Positions 1-6,650 of a stretch of DNA of 64,000 nucleotides are shown in pieces. Each line of letters opens with the position of its first letter. Positions within the stretch are counted from its first letter, which is position 1. The DNA comes from Aquamicrobium defluvii (lineage in GTDB: Bacteria; Pseudomonadota; Alphaproteobacteria; Rhizobiales; Rhizobiaceae): NCBI RefSeq assembly GCF_004363725.1, contig NZ_SNZF01000012.1:37724-101723 (forward strand). Direction: 5' to 3'. A program made the position numbers and the translations under genes. The notes under the pieces were generated by a model that saw nothing but the letters and a program-made list of their open reading frames with translations, was not told where the DNA came from and made no database searches.

Positions 1-402
1 AAATCCGGGCGGATAGTTGGCCGCCCGCAATCTGGGCAGCATGACCGAGCCGATGCATGTAAGCGTAGCCGCCGCACTGCCCGAGATCGCGCCAAACGTC
101 ATGCTGGCGAGAACCACTACAGCAGATAGCCCGCCCTTCAGCCGCCCGACGAAGAGCTCCGCCAGATCGATCATCGGACCCGCGATCTTGCCATGGTTCA
201 TGATACCGCCGGCCATGATGAACAGCGGAATGGCAAGAAGGACGATGGTGTTCATCCCCCAATGGCCCGAGGCCAGGTACAATGAGGGGTCCGTGTCGCC
301 AACGAACGCGATGTACAAAATGGCCAGGCCGAAGGCGAACGGCACCGCGATGCCGATGGCAAGCGTGACACACAGGATGACGAAAACCGCCAGAATGGTC
401 AT
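1..402 (-). CDS. dctM: TRAP transporter large permease DctM, N-terminal part (runs off window)
   Basis: Only the first 134 codons are present; the gene continues beyond base 1. The visible part starts MTILAVFVILCVTLAIGM and holds hydrophobic membrane segments, including the family-typical stretches around ASGHWGMNTIVLLAIPLF and MAGGIMNHGKIAGPMID, followed by SAVVVLASMTFGAISGSAAA. DctM is the 12-helix subunit that forms the substrate and sodium pathway of tripartite ATP-independent periplasmic transporters. The start ATG overlaps the dctQ stop by four bases (ATGA), so the two are translationally coupled. Family call is firm; the substrate is not readable from this subunit. Confidence 0.93.
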   Translation of the reverse strand, partial: MTILAVFVILCVTLAIGIAVPFAFGLAILYIAFVGDTDPSLYLASGHWGMNTIVLLAIPLFIMAGGIMNHGKIAGPMIDLAELFVGRLKGGLSAVVVLASMTFGAISGSAAATLTCIGSVMLPRLRAANYPPGF

Positions 403-923
403 GACGATCCCCTCTCACTCTTCAATTGCGCCACCTGACCCGATCTGAAGATCAGGTAGTGGCGATACGCATGCGCGAATGAATGCAGCGCCATCAACGA
501 GAAACCGACAAAGATGAAAAAGCGCGGCGCAGCCAAAGGGATGCTGTACACGGACGTTCTTGCCATGCTCGGATATTTCGCAAATTCAGCGATGAACATC
601 TTCAAGCCCAGATAGGCGAATATCCCGGCAATCAGACCTTCCACACAGAAGATGAAAATCTGATAGGCTTTTCGGGCACGAGGGTTTTTCAGGCCTTCGA
701 CAACGAGGTCCGCCTTGATGTGCATATCATCGTGCGATGCACGCGCCGCGCCGATGAAGTAGAGAACGAACGCAACGGGAAGAACGATCTCTTCATATGC
801 GAACAGATCGCCTCCCAAGACATAGCGCACGAAGACGACCATCGAAAACGCGGCCGCAACAATCAGGCTACAGAGCGCTATGATCCACCCTTCGAGCCTG
901 GCTATCCGCTCAATCCAATTCAT
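399..923 (-). CDS. dctQ: TRAP transporter small permease DctQ
   Basis: A 174-residue protein, usual length for DctQ, with four hydrophobic segments (roughly residues 14-34, 46-60, 87-108 and 130-152). DctQ is the four-helix membrane subunit that pairs with DctM in the inner membrane. The start MNWIERIARLEGWIIALC resembles other DctQ proteins. It lies 179 bp downstream of dctP, separated from it by a strong stem-loop, and is coupled to dctM by an ATGA overlap. Identification rests on length, topology and operon position, because DctQ proteins are poorly conserved in sequence. Confidence 0.9.
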   Translation of the reverse strand: MNWIERIARLEGWIIALCSLIVAAAFSMVVFVRYVLGGDLFAYEEIVLPVAFVLYFIGAARASHDDMHIKADLVVEGLKNPRARKAYQIFIFCVEGLIAGIFAYLGLKMFIAEFAKYPSMARTSVYSIPLAAPRFFIFVGFSLMALHSFAHAYRHYLIFRSGQVAQLKSERGSS

Positions 924-1048
924 GCGCCGCCTCCCAACGCCATTGTGCCGACCAGAACCTGTGCCGGATGCTTTCGGTCCAGGCGAACCCCGTCGGTCGG
1001 CGCCTCACCGAGGCACGAAACAGAGCAGGCCGACCTGCGGATTCACCC

Positions 1049-1085
1049 GGCGGGCCGGCGCTCGCAAATCGAGCGCCAGCCCGCC
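1049..1085 (-). promoter_or_regulatory. Intercistronic stem-loop between dctP and dctQ
   Basis: Arms 1049-1064 and 1070-1085 pair over 16 positions with a single C-A mismatch around a 5-nt loop (caaat). The stem is very GC-rich and sits just after the dctP stop in the direction of transcription. There is no T-run, so it is more likely an mRNA-stabilising or partial-termination structure that keeps binding-protein expression above that of the membrane subunits. The structure is seen directly; the role is inference. Confidence 0.65.
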
Positions 1086-1102
1086 GAGGATCGACCCGCG
1101 TG

Positions 1103-2095
1103 CTACTTGGTGTCCTGCTTCAGCTGCTCCAGCAGTTCCTTGCCGAACTTGCCTTCAAGCTTGGGCCAGACCTCGGCCTTGATGTGATCGGCGATGGCAT
1201 TGAGTTCATCGTCGCTGAGGGCGATCACCTCGATCCCATGCTCCGCCAGCTTACCCATATATTCCTTGTCCACCTTCTCGCTAAGCTCGAAGGACTTCTG
1301 GGACGCTTTGGCGAAGGCATCACTCATCACCGTCTGCTGCTCAGCCGACAGCGAATCCCACTTCGCCTGGCCGATATAGAATGCGGTGTTCTCGACAAAG
1401 GTGTTGTAGGGAACGAAGTACTTGATGGCATCGCCCAGAACCGTAAGGTTCGTCTCGGCGGTTCCGCCAATCGCACCGTCGACGATGCCCTGCTGCAATG
1501 CAGGCACGACGTCGGACCAATTGACCGTCGTCGAGTTGAAGCCCATCGCATCGGTGGTGAGTTTCGCGACCTCAGCGCTGAAAATGCGGATGTTTACGTT
1601 CTTCGGCCCCGTAGTCGTCGCGTTGTCAGGCTTCTTGGTGACACCGACGCCGATGAAACCCTCGGCAAACACTCCGAGCAGCTTGATGCCCTGCGCCGCC
1701 AGATGCTCGTCGTAGACGCGATAGAAATTGGAGCCGGGCGAGTAGACTTTCCGCATCTGCTCGTAAGTGCCGACAAGATACGGTATCGAATTGATCTCGA
1801 GTATCGGGTCATTGTGGCTGTAGATGAAGGTGTGCCCCATGTCGATCACGCCCTGCGCGACATCACCGAAGACCTGCTCACCGCTACCAAGCTGCCCCGC
1901 CGGGAACAGCTTTATGTTGAGGTCGACATTGGCGTCTGCGATCTCCTTGATCGTTTCCTCCAGGACCTTGGTCGCGATGTTGTCCATCGGATGCTGACCG
2001 GCGATCTTGAGGTCTACGGCATTCGCGATGCCGCCAGACGCAAATCCGAAAGCCACCGCGAGCACGGCAACCGACCCATATGCCCGTATGTTCAT
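1103..2095 (-). CDS. dctP: TRAP transporter periplasmic substrate-binding protein DctP
   Basis: A 330-residue exported protein. Residues 1-26 form a signal peptide (hydrophobic VAVLAVAFGFASGG, then NAVDLKIAG). The body has the DctP/TAXI-type features: GQHPMDNIATKVLEET near the N-terminus, FPAGQLGSGEQVFGDVAQG (residues about 64-82), and a mid-protein segment NVNIRIF...MGFNSTTVNWSDVVPALQQGIVDGAIGG typical of the substrate clamp. The conserved arginine that contacts carboxylate substrates is probably in NIRIFS. First gene of the dctP-dctQ-dctM operon, divergent from an XRE-cupin regulator. The ligand is probably an organic acid; the neighbouring TauE gene makes a sulfonate possible but unproven. 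Confidence 0.93.
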   Translation of the reverse strand: MNIRAYGSVAVLAVAFGFASGGIANAVDLKIAGQHPMDNIATKVLEETIKEIADANVDLNIKLFPAGQLGSGEQVFGDVAQGVIDMGHTFIYSHNDPILEINSIPYLVGTYEQMRKVYSPGSNFYRVYDEHLAAQGIKLLGVFAEGFIGVGVTKKPDNATTTGPKNVNIRIFSAEVAKLTTDAMGFNSTTVNWSDVVPALQQGIVDGAIGGTAETNLTVLGDAIKYFVPYNTFVENTAFYIGQAKWDSLSAEQQTVMSDAFAKASQKSFELSEKVDKEYMGKLAEHGIEVIALSDDELNAIADHIKAEVWPKLEGKFGKELLEQLKQDTK

Positions 2096-2177
2096 TGTTT
2101 TCCTCCCTCCACTCTTTTGAGTTCATGCCAATGGCACGCTCATCGATTACGCTACCGCTGTTTTTCTTGATGTCAAA

Positions 2178-2199
2178 CAATTTTAGAGTTAGAAAATTG
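2178..2199. promoter_or_regulatory. Inverted-repeat operator in the dctP/regulator divergent region
   Basis: Arms CAATTTT (2178-2184) and AAAATTG (2193-2199) are perfect complements around an 8-nt spacer. The site lies between the divergent starts of dctP (2095) and the XRE-cupin gene (2234), so a dimer bound here could control both. It is the only strong symmetry in this intergenic region. The assignment to the adjacent regulator is inference. Confidence 0.5.
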
Positions 2200-2233
2200 C
2201 AACAAGGGATTGGACCTCGCTTTGCGGAAGACC

Positions 2234-2884
2234 ATGGCAGGAACTGACAAATCGAAAAAAGCATCACTCCGGCTGGCCCAGCGCTCAGTGGGAGAGATCC
2301 TGTCCGGCATACGCCGCGAGAACAGATGGACACTCGCACAGGTGAGCGAGCGCACCGGCGTCTCGATCTCCACGCTATCGAAGATCGAGAACAATATCAG
2401 TGCCCCGACCTATGGCGTCCTGACCCGCCTGGCTGCGGGCCTGGGCGTCGATTTTGTCGAATTCCTCGACATGCAGGCGCCGGTGTTCGCGCCAGGCATG
2501 CGTGCGGTGACGCGCGCAGGCGCAGGTTCCGCCTACGAGACGCCCATCGGCCGGTATCTGGCTATGGCGAGCGAACTGGCCGCCAAGACCATGCAGCCGA
2601 TGGTCGTCACCGTTCCATTGAAGCGAAAGCGCGCTCCGCAATTCAGAAGTTCGCACAGTGGCGAGGAATTCCTGTTCGTGATCGAGGGTACGGTCGAGTT
2701 CTACCTCGAGCCCTACGCGCCGCTGCTGCTGAACCCCGGCGACAGTGTCTATTTCGATGGCTCATCCAAGCATGGATTTGCCTCCTGCGGCGAGAGCGAA
2801 GCACGGATCCTGTGTGTTTGCCTGATGGGCAAGTCCGACATGGACGGTCGCGTGCTGGTCCATGACGAGGAAGCCGGAGACTGA
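2234..2884 (+). CDS. XRE-family regulator with C-terminal cupin sensor domain
   Basis: Residues about 15-75 are a helix-turn-helix of the XRE/SinR type (SVGEILSGIRRENRWTLAQ, then VSERTGVSISTLSKIENN). Residues about 115-205 form a cupin barrel, with EEFLFVIEGTVEFYLEP and NPGDSVYFDGSSKHGF giving the two cupin motifs. Such proteins bind a small ligand through the cupin and control neighbouring transport or catabolic genes. ATG 2234 is preferred; a TTG at 2210 would add eight residues and neither start has an ideal ribosome site. Divergent from dctPQM, which is its likely target. Confidence 0.9.
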   Translation: MAGTDKSKKASLRLAQRSVGEILSGIRRENRWTLAQVSERTGVSISTLSKIENNISAPTYGVLTRLAAGLGVDFVEFLDMQAPVFAPGMRAVTRAGAGSAYETPIGRYLAMASELAAKTMQPMVVTVPLKRKRAPQFRSSHSGEEFLFVIEGTVEFYLEPYAPLLLNPGDSVYFDGSSKHGFASCGESEARILCVCLMGKSDMDGRVLVHDEEAGD

Positions 2885-2914
2885 CGCCGGATAGCAAGCC
2901 CATGGATGCTTAAA

Positions 2915-3014
2915 GCAATTCCAGGAAAAGTGCGCAGCGGTTTTCCGTCCGGAATTGCGTAAAACAAAGAGATAGGGCGCTTCCGCGATTCCAAGAAAAG
3001 CGGAAACGATCTAG
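2915..3014. repeat. Rhizobiales-type intergenic mosaic repeat (RIME-like)
   Basis: Two adjacent hairpin modules occupy the gap between the regulator and tauE. Module one has outer arms GCAATTCC/GGAATTGC (2915-2922, 2951-2958) and inner arms GGAAAA/TTTTCC (2924-2929, 2941-2946). Module two pairs GCTTCCGC with GCGGAAAC near 2979-3006. The wording is very like short palindromic repeats scattered between genes in Brucella, Ochrobactrum and rhizobia, from memory of those genomes. Presence supports the proposed host group. Confidence 0.6.
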
Positions 3015-3182
3015 GACAACCGATTGCCCACCGAGCGAGGAACGCCGCGCTGAAATTGCCCGTTGCGCCACGGCATTGCCTGGCAGGCTCGGCGGAGGCA
3101 GCAACCTTTCGCAGGTGACTATCGACCTCAAACCTGCTTGAAGTCGCGCTCACCTTTGGGCAGCTTCAACGGCGGGCGGGAC

Positions 3183-4034
3183 ATGCTGGATCTATTCACC
3201 TGGGAATTAGCAGGCGTGCTCATCGCGCTGCTTCTGGCCGGCGCACTCACCGGCATGCTCGCCGGCGTCTTCGGCGTCGGGGGCGGCGCGGTCGCGGTGC
3301 CGATCCTCTACGAGTTCTTCCGATTCCTCGACGTGCCCGAGGAAGTACGCATGCCGCTATGCGTCGGCACATCGCTTGCCGTCATCGTTCCCACGTCGAT
3401 CCGCTCCTTCAATGCGCATCGGGCCAAAGGCGCGGTGGACATGTCGATCCTCAAAATCTGGGCAATCCCCGTCGTTGTGGGCGTCATCGCCGGCAGCTTC
3501 ATCGCAAGGTTTGCGCCGGCCGAGCTTTTCAAGGCGGTGTTCGTCGTGGTGGCGGGCGTCTCTTCTGCGCGGCTTCTCTTCGGCAAGGACAGCTGGCGCC
3601 TTGGCATGGACATGCCGGGACGTGTCGTCATGTCCGTCTACGGCTGGATCATCGGCGTCCTGTCGGCGCTGATGGGCATCGGCGGCGGCCAGCTTTCGAG
3701 CCTGTTCATGACCTTCTACAACCGGCCGATCCATCAGGCCGTCGCGACATCTTCCGGCCTCGGCATCCTGATCTCGATCCCCGGCGTGATCGGCTATGTC
3801 TATGCCGGCTGGCCAAACGTCGCGAACTATCCGGATGTCGCCATCCTGCAACCGCCGCTGGCGCTAGGCTACGTCTCGCTGCTGGGCACGATCCTGCTCA
3901 TCCCCACCAGCACCCTGGTCGCTCCGATCGGCGCGCACCTGGCGCACAAGATGTCGAAGCGCCGGCTCGAAATCATGTTCGGGCTGTTCCTCGCCTTCGT
4001 CTGCATCCGGTTCGCCGCCAGCCTGTTCGCATGA
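3183..4034 (+). CDS. TauE/SafE family sulfite/organosulfur exporter
   Basis: A 283-residue integral membrane protein with about eight hydrophobic segments in two repeats. Both repeats carry the family glycine-rich motif: GMLAGVFGVGGGAVAVPIL (residues about 23-41) and GVLSALMGIGGGQLSSLF (about 158-175). Family members export sulfite, sulfoacetate or related anions, or import them, across the inner membrane. The start at ATG 3183 (MLDLFTWELAG) is chosen because upstream codons read through the intergenic repeat and lack membrane character. Convergent with tssE; 15 bp separate the two stops. Proximity to a TRAP transporter suggests a sulfonate pathway, but no catabolic enzyme is present. Confidence 0.88.
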   Translation: MLDLFTWELAGVLIALLLAGALTGMLAGVFGVGGGAVAVPILYEFFRFLDVPEEVRMPLCVGTSLAVIVPTSIRSFNAHRAKGAVDMSILKIWAIPVVVGVIAGSFIARFAPAELFKAVFVVVAGVSSARLLFGKDSWRLGMDMPGRVVMSVYGWIIGVLSALMGIGGGQLSSLFMTFYNRPIHQAVATSSGLGILISIPGVIGYVYAGWPNVANYPDVAILQPPLALGYVSLLGTILLIPTSTLVAPIGAHLAHKMSKRRLEIMFGLFLAFVCIRFAASLFA

Positions 4035-4049
4035 GCGGCCGCACTCACA

Positions 4050-4523
4050 TCAGGTGAGGATGCGCATGCCTCCGGTGGCGGGGTCGACGACGGTATCGTA
4101 GACGACGGCCTCGCTGGTCGTGTCGGCCTGAAGCACGGCACGCATGCGAAAGCGCAAGGTCCGATCCAACGTGCTGTCCCCGGAGACAAGCTCGACGGAA
4201 AGCTCGCGGAAGCGGGGCTCGAAGCGGCGGATCACCGTTTCGAGCTTCTTGCGAAAGCCTTCCTGCTGGGCAGGCGTCGCAAGGTTCTGGTTCTGCAATT
4301 CCGGCAGGCCATAGGACAGAACCGAGGTCGAAAGCTCGTCGAACCCCGCCGGAAGATCGCCAACCGGGCGCGTGTTGAGCAGCATTTCCAGGTCGCGCCG
4401 CACGCTCTCGCGCAGTTCACGCATGGCGTTGTCGGCGTTGCGGTCGGTCTCGATGCTGTCGCCCTGCAACAGACGGTCGAACAGCGGCAGACGCGGTGGC
4501 GGAACGGATGGGGATCGCGCCAT
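4050..4523 (-). CDS. tssE: Type VI secretion baseplate subunit TssE (gp25-like)
   Basis: A 157-residue protein matching TssE/ImpF, related to phage T4 gp25, which nucleates sheath assembly on the T6SS baseplate. Diagnostic features are RLPLFDRLLQGD near the N-terminus, ESVRRDLEMLLNTR (residues about 39-52), LPELQNQN, VIRRFEPRFRELSVELV and the C-terminal beta region. The EPR-type motif of gp25 proteins is seen as RFEPRF. Start ATG 4523 is supported by a GGAGGA ribosome site ten bases upstream and follows the tssC stop by four bases. Last gene of the remnant operon. Without the rest of the apparatus it is probably non-functional here. Confidence 0.92.
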   Translation of the reverse strand: MARSPSVPPPRLPLFDRLLQGDSIETDRNADNAMRELRESVRRDLEMLLNTRPVGDLPAGFDELSTSVLSYGLPELQNQNLATPAQQEGFRKKLETVIRRFEPRFRELSVELVSGDSTLDRTLRFRMRAVLQADTTSEAVVYDTVVDPATGGMRILT

Positions 4524-4527
4524 GGGC

Positions 4528-6057
4528 CTAGCGTCCTCCGCCCGGTTCAAGATCCGTACGCAACTTCAGACCGGTGACCATCTGGTCGAACTGGAAGTGC
4601 GGCTGGAGCTGGAACATGCAGCTCATCACGCCCGGCTTGCCGACCACCTCCCTGACCTCGACGCTGGCATTGCTGAGCGGATAGCGCGCCTTGATCTCCG
4701 GGCTCGCATCCGCGTTGCCTGTCGTATAGTCGCGCAGCCAGTCGCCCAGCATCGTCTCCATGGCGGTCGCGGTGGTGAAGCGGCCAACCCGGTCGCGGGC
4801 CATGACCTTGAGATAATGCGCGAAGCGGCTGACGCAGAGCACATATTGCAGCATCGACGACAGCCGCGCATTGGCGCGTTCGGCGGTATCGGCGCTGGTC
4901 GGCGCGGCGTAAAGCGACTGCGCGCCGAGCAGCATGAACGAGCGCGCGAAAGGGGCGGGGCTGAGCGGCAGGAAACCAAGCTCTTCCAGCGCCTTCTGCT
5001 TCTTGTCGGTGAGTTCGACCTCCAGCGGGCGGCGAAACGCAACCTGCTCGCCGGTGGAGAAGGCCGGCATGGGCATCATCGGCTCATGCGCGTCGTCACC
5101 CATGCGCCCTCCCCTGATATTGCCGAACCAGCCCGTCTCACGGAACGTGCGGATCGTGAGTGCGCCAACGGCGTAGACGGCATTGCCCCAAAGCCATGAG
5201 CCAAGTTCGGCAACGCCTTCGCGGTAGAGGAAGCCGTCTTCGCGCGCCGAATCGACGCCGTAAGGTTCGCGCATGAGGATGCGTGGCAACGCGATGCCGA
5301 GAAAGCGGCTGTCCTCCTGCTCGCGCAGGCGCTGCCAGCGCTGGTATTCGACGAGCCGGAAGCCCGCATCAAGCCGCTGGACATAGGAGAGGTCGGCAAA
5401 ATTGCCCACACCGAAGAGTTCGGGCGCGGCACCGACGATGCACGGGGTGAACGCGGCGGCGCCAACCTGCGCAAGCCCGGCCAGCGCGCTGACATCGTCG
5501 GTGACCGACCCTGTACCGGCGGCAGGACGATGGCGCACCGCATAGTCGCACAGGACGAGACCGTAGGGCACGCCGCCGGGCATGCCGTATTCCTCGCTGT
5601 AGACTTTCGCGAACATGACGCTCTGGTCGAATTCGATCGCCCGGTCGAAGTCGCGGGCAAGTTCGGACCAGGTTGCGTTGAAAACCCGGATGCGGACCTT
5701 GTCGTCGCCGCGCACCGTGTCCAGCAGCATCTCGACCCCGCGCCAGGACGCTTCGAGGCTTTGTACGCCCTCGTGATGCAGGATGGCATCGAGTTGATCG
5801 CCGATCAGCGTGTCGATCGCCGCGATGTCACGCAGGACCATCGCCGTGACGGTCCCGCCGTCAGAGCCGGTCTGTCCGACCCAGCGCTTCAGCGCGCGGA
5901 ACGGGTCGTCTTCTTCAAGAAAGGATTGCAGCGATCCCGCAAAATCGGGATCGGAATCGAGAACGGCCTGCACGAGCGTGCTGCGCAGGCCGGAGATATG
6001 TTCGGGCGGCAGGTCGCGGCTTTCGGTGTCCGCGACCACCCTGTCGAGGTTGTCCAT
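4528..6057 (-). CDS. tssC: Type VI secretion contractile sheath large subunit TssC (ImpD-like)
   Basis: A 509-residue TssC/VipB protein, full length for the family. Recognisable segments are DTLIGDQLDAILHHEGVQSL followed by EASWRGVEMLLDTV, then VFAKVYSEEYGM-type text, FLGIALPRILMREPYG, and a C-terminal beta strand LQPHFQFDQMVTGLKLRTDL. TssC pairs with TssB to build the cytoplasmic tube that contracts to drive the inner needle. A truncated second TssC C-terminus lies just upstream, so this is the downstream member of a split pair like ImpC/ImpD of Agrobacterium. TssB, TssK, TssL, TssM, Hcp and VgrG are all absent from the window. Confidence 0.93.
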   Translation of the reverse strand: MDNLDRVVADTESRDLPPEHISGLRSTLVQAVLDSDPDFAGSLQSFLEEDDPFRALKRWVGQTGSDGGTVTAMVLRDIAAIDTLIGDQLDAILHHEGVQSLEASWRGVEMLLDTVRGDDKVRIRVFNATWSELARDFDRAIEFDQSVMFAKVYSEEYGMPGGVPYGLVLCDYAVRHRPAAGTGSVTDDVSALAGLAQVGAAAFTPCIVGAAPELFGVGNFADLSYVQRLDAGFRLVEYQRWQRLREQEDSRFLGIALPRILMREPYGVDSAREDGFLYREGVAELGSWLWGNAVYAVGALTIRTFRETGWFGNIRGGRMGDDAHEPMMPMPAFSTGEQVAFRRPLEVELTDKKQKALEELGFLPLSPAPFARSFMLLGAQSLYAAPTSADTAERANARLSSMLQYVLCVSRFAHYLKVMARDRVGRFTTATAMETMLGDWLRDYTTGNADASPEIKARYPLSNASVEVREVVGKPGVMSCMFQLQPHFQFDQMVTGLKLRTDLEPGGGR

Positions 6058-6172
6058 CGCCCCGGCCGTCAGTTCGCCGCGCGTCGCTTCGGACGCGCAC
6101 GCGACGATCTCTCGTGATCAAGCATCGGATACTTCAACAAAAAAGAATCCCTTTCTGGTCCGATGCCCTGCC

Positions 6173-6276
6173 TCAGCCCATCTGCGGGATGCGCGCAACC
6201 AGACGCATGGAAGCGGAAAGCTCTTCCATCTGCAACCACGGGCGAAGATATGCCACGGCATTGTAGGAGCCGGGCG
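6173..6276 (-). pseudogene. tssC: C-terminal fragment of a second TssC (ImpC-like), truncated by IS6
   Basis: The minus-strand frame ending at 6173 reads PGSYNAVAYLRPWLQMEEL then SASMRLVARIPQMG and stops. This matches the ending of TssC sheath proteins (a lrPhfQlEel..slRLVa.iP pattern). About 30 codons survive; the rest is replaced by the left end of an IS6-family element at about 6277. It lies 115 bp upstream of the intact tssC, the position of the first tssC in Agrobacterium-type loci. It shows that a T6SS locus once extended to the right. Confidence 0.72.
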
Positions 6277-6490
6277 GGTTGTGTTGCAACGTTTTGAATA
6301 CCGTTTTTGTGGCAAGGAGAGCTTCTGATCTTTCGGAGGATTGAATGTTCAAGGGCCGCCAGTTTGACCAGTCAGTCATCCTGCTTTGCGTGCGCTGGTA
6401 CCTGGCCTACAGTCTGAGCCTGCGGGACCTGGAAGAAATGATGGCCGAGCGAGGCATTGCCGTTGACCACACGACCATTCACCGCTGGAC
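6277..6490 (+). mobile_element. IS6-family element, 5-prime fragment with truncated transposase
   Basis: ATG 6345 opens MFKGRQFDQSVILLCVRWYL and continues AYSLSLRDLEEMMAERGIAV, DHTTIHRWT, the unmistakable N-terminus of an IS6/IS26-group DDE transposase. The frame is cut at 6490 by the left end of the TniAB transposon, before any catalytic residue. The sequence at 6277 (ggttgtgttgcaac) resembles an IS6 terminal repeat and marks the left border. Only about 49 of roughly 235 codons remain, so it is inactive. This element removed the upstream T6SS genes and was itself hit by the transposon. Confidence 0.82.
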
Positions 6491-6547
6491 TGTCGATTTA
6501 TGTTTGAAACTGGGACTCACGTAGTGAGTGATTTCAATGGCTTGTTT

Positions 6548-6618
6548 GAGATTGAAGTGTAACACCTTACGCTCCAAATGAGACTCCATCAGGCATACGT
6601 TACACTCAAAATGAGATT
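6548..6618 (+). repeat. Left-end transposase-binding repeats of the TniAB transposon
   Basis: Three related sites lie inside the left end: GATTGAAGTGTAAC (6550-6563, inverted), TTACGCTCCAAATGAGACT (6567-6585) and GTTACACTCAAAATGAGATT (6599-6618). The shared core is GTTACACTnnAAwTGAGA. Arrays of about 20-bp sites at each end are typical of TnsB/TniA-type transposases. A 16-bp perfect palindrome GATCGACCGGTCGATC follows at 6619-6634, just before tniA, and may be an operator for it. Confidence 0.7.
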
Positions 6619-6650
6619 GATCGACCGGTCGATCGACCGTAGTCTCGCGT

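Noticed and set aside
968..2170. 400-codon plus-strand open frame opposite dctP
   Set aside because: It is the antisense of a GC-rich dctP; the minus-strand frame has a clear signal peptide and family motifs, the plus-strand one has none.
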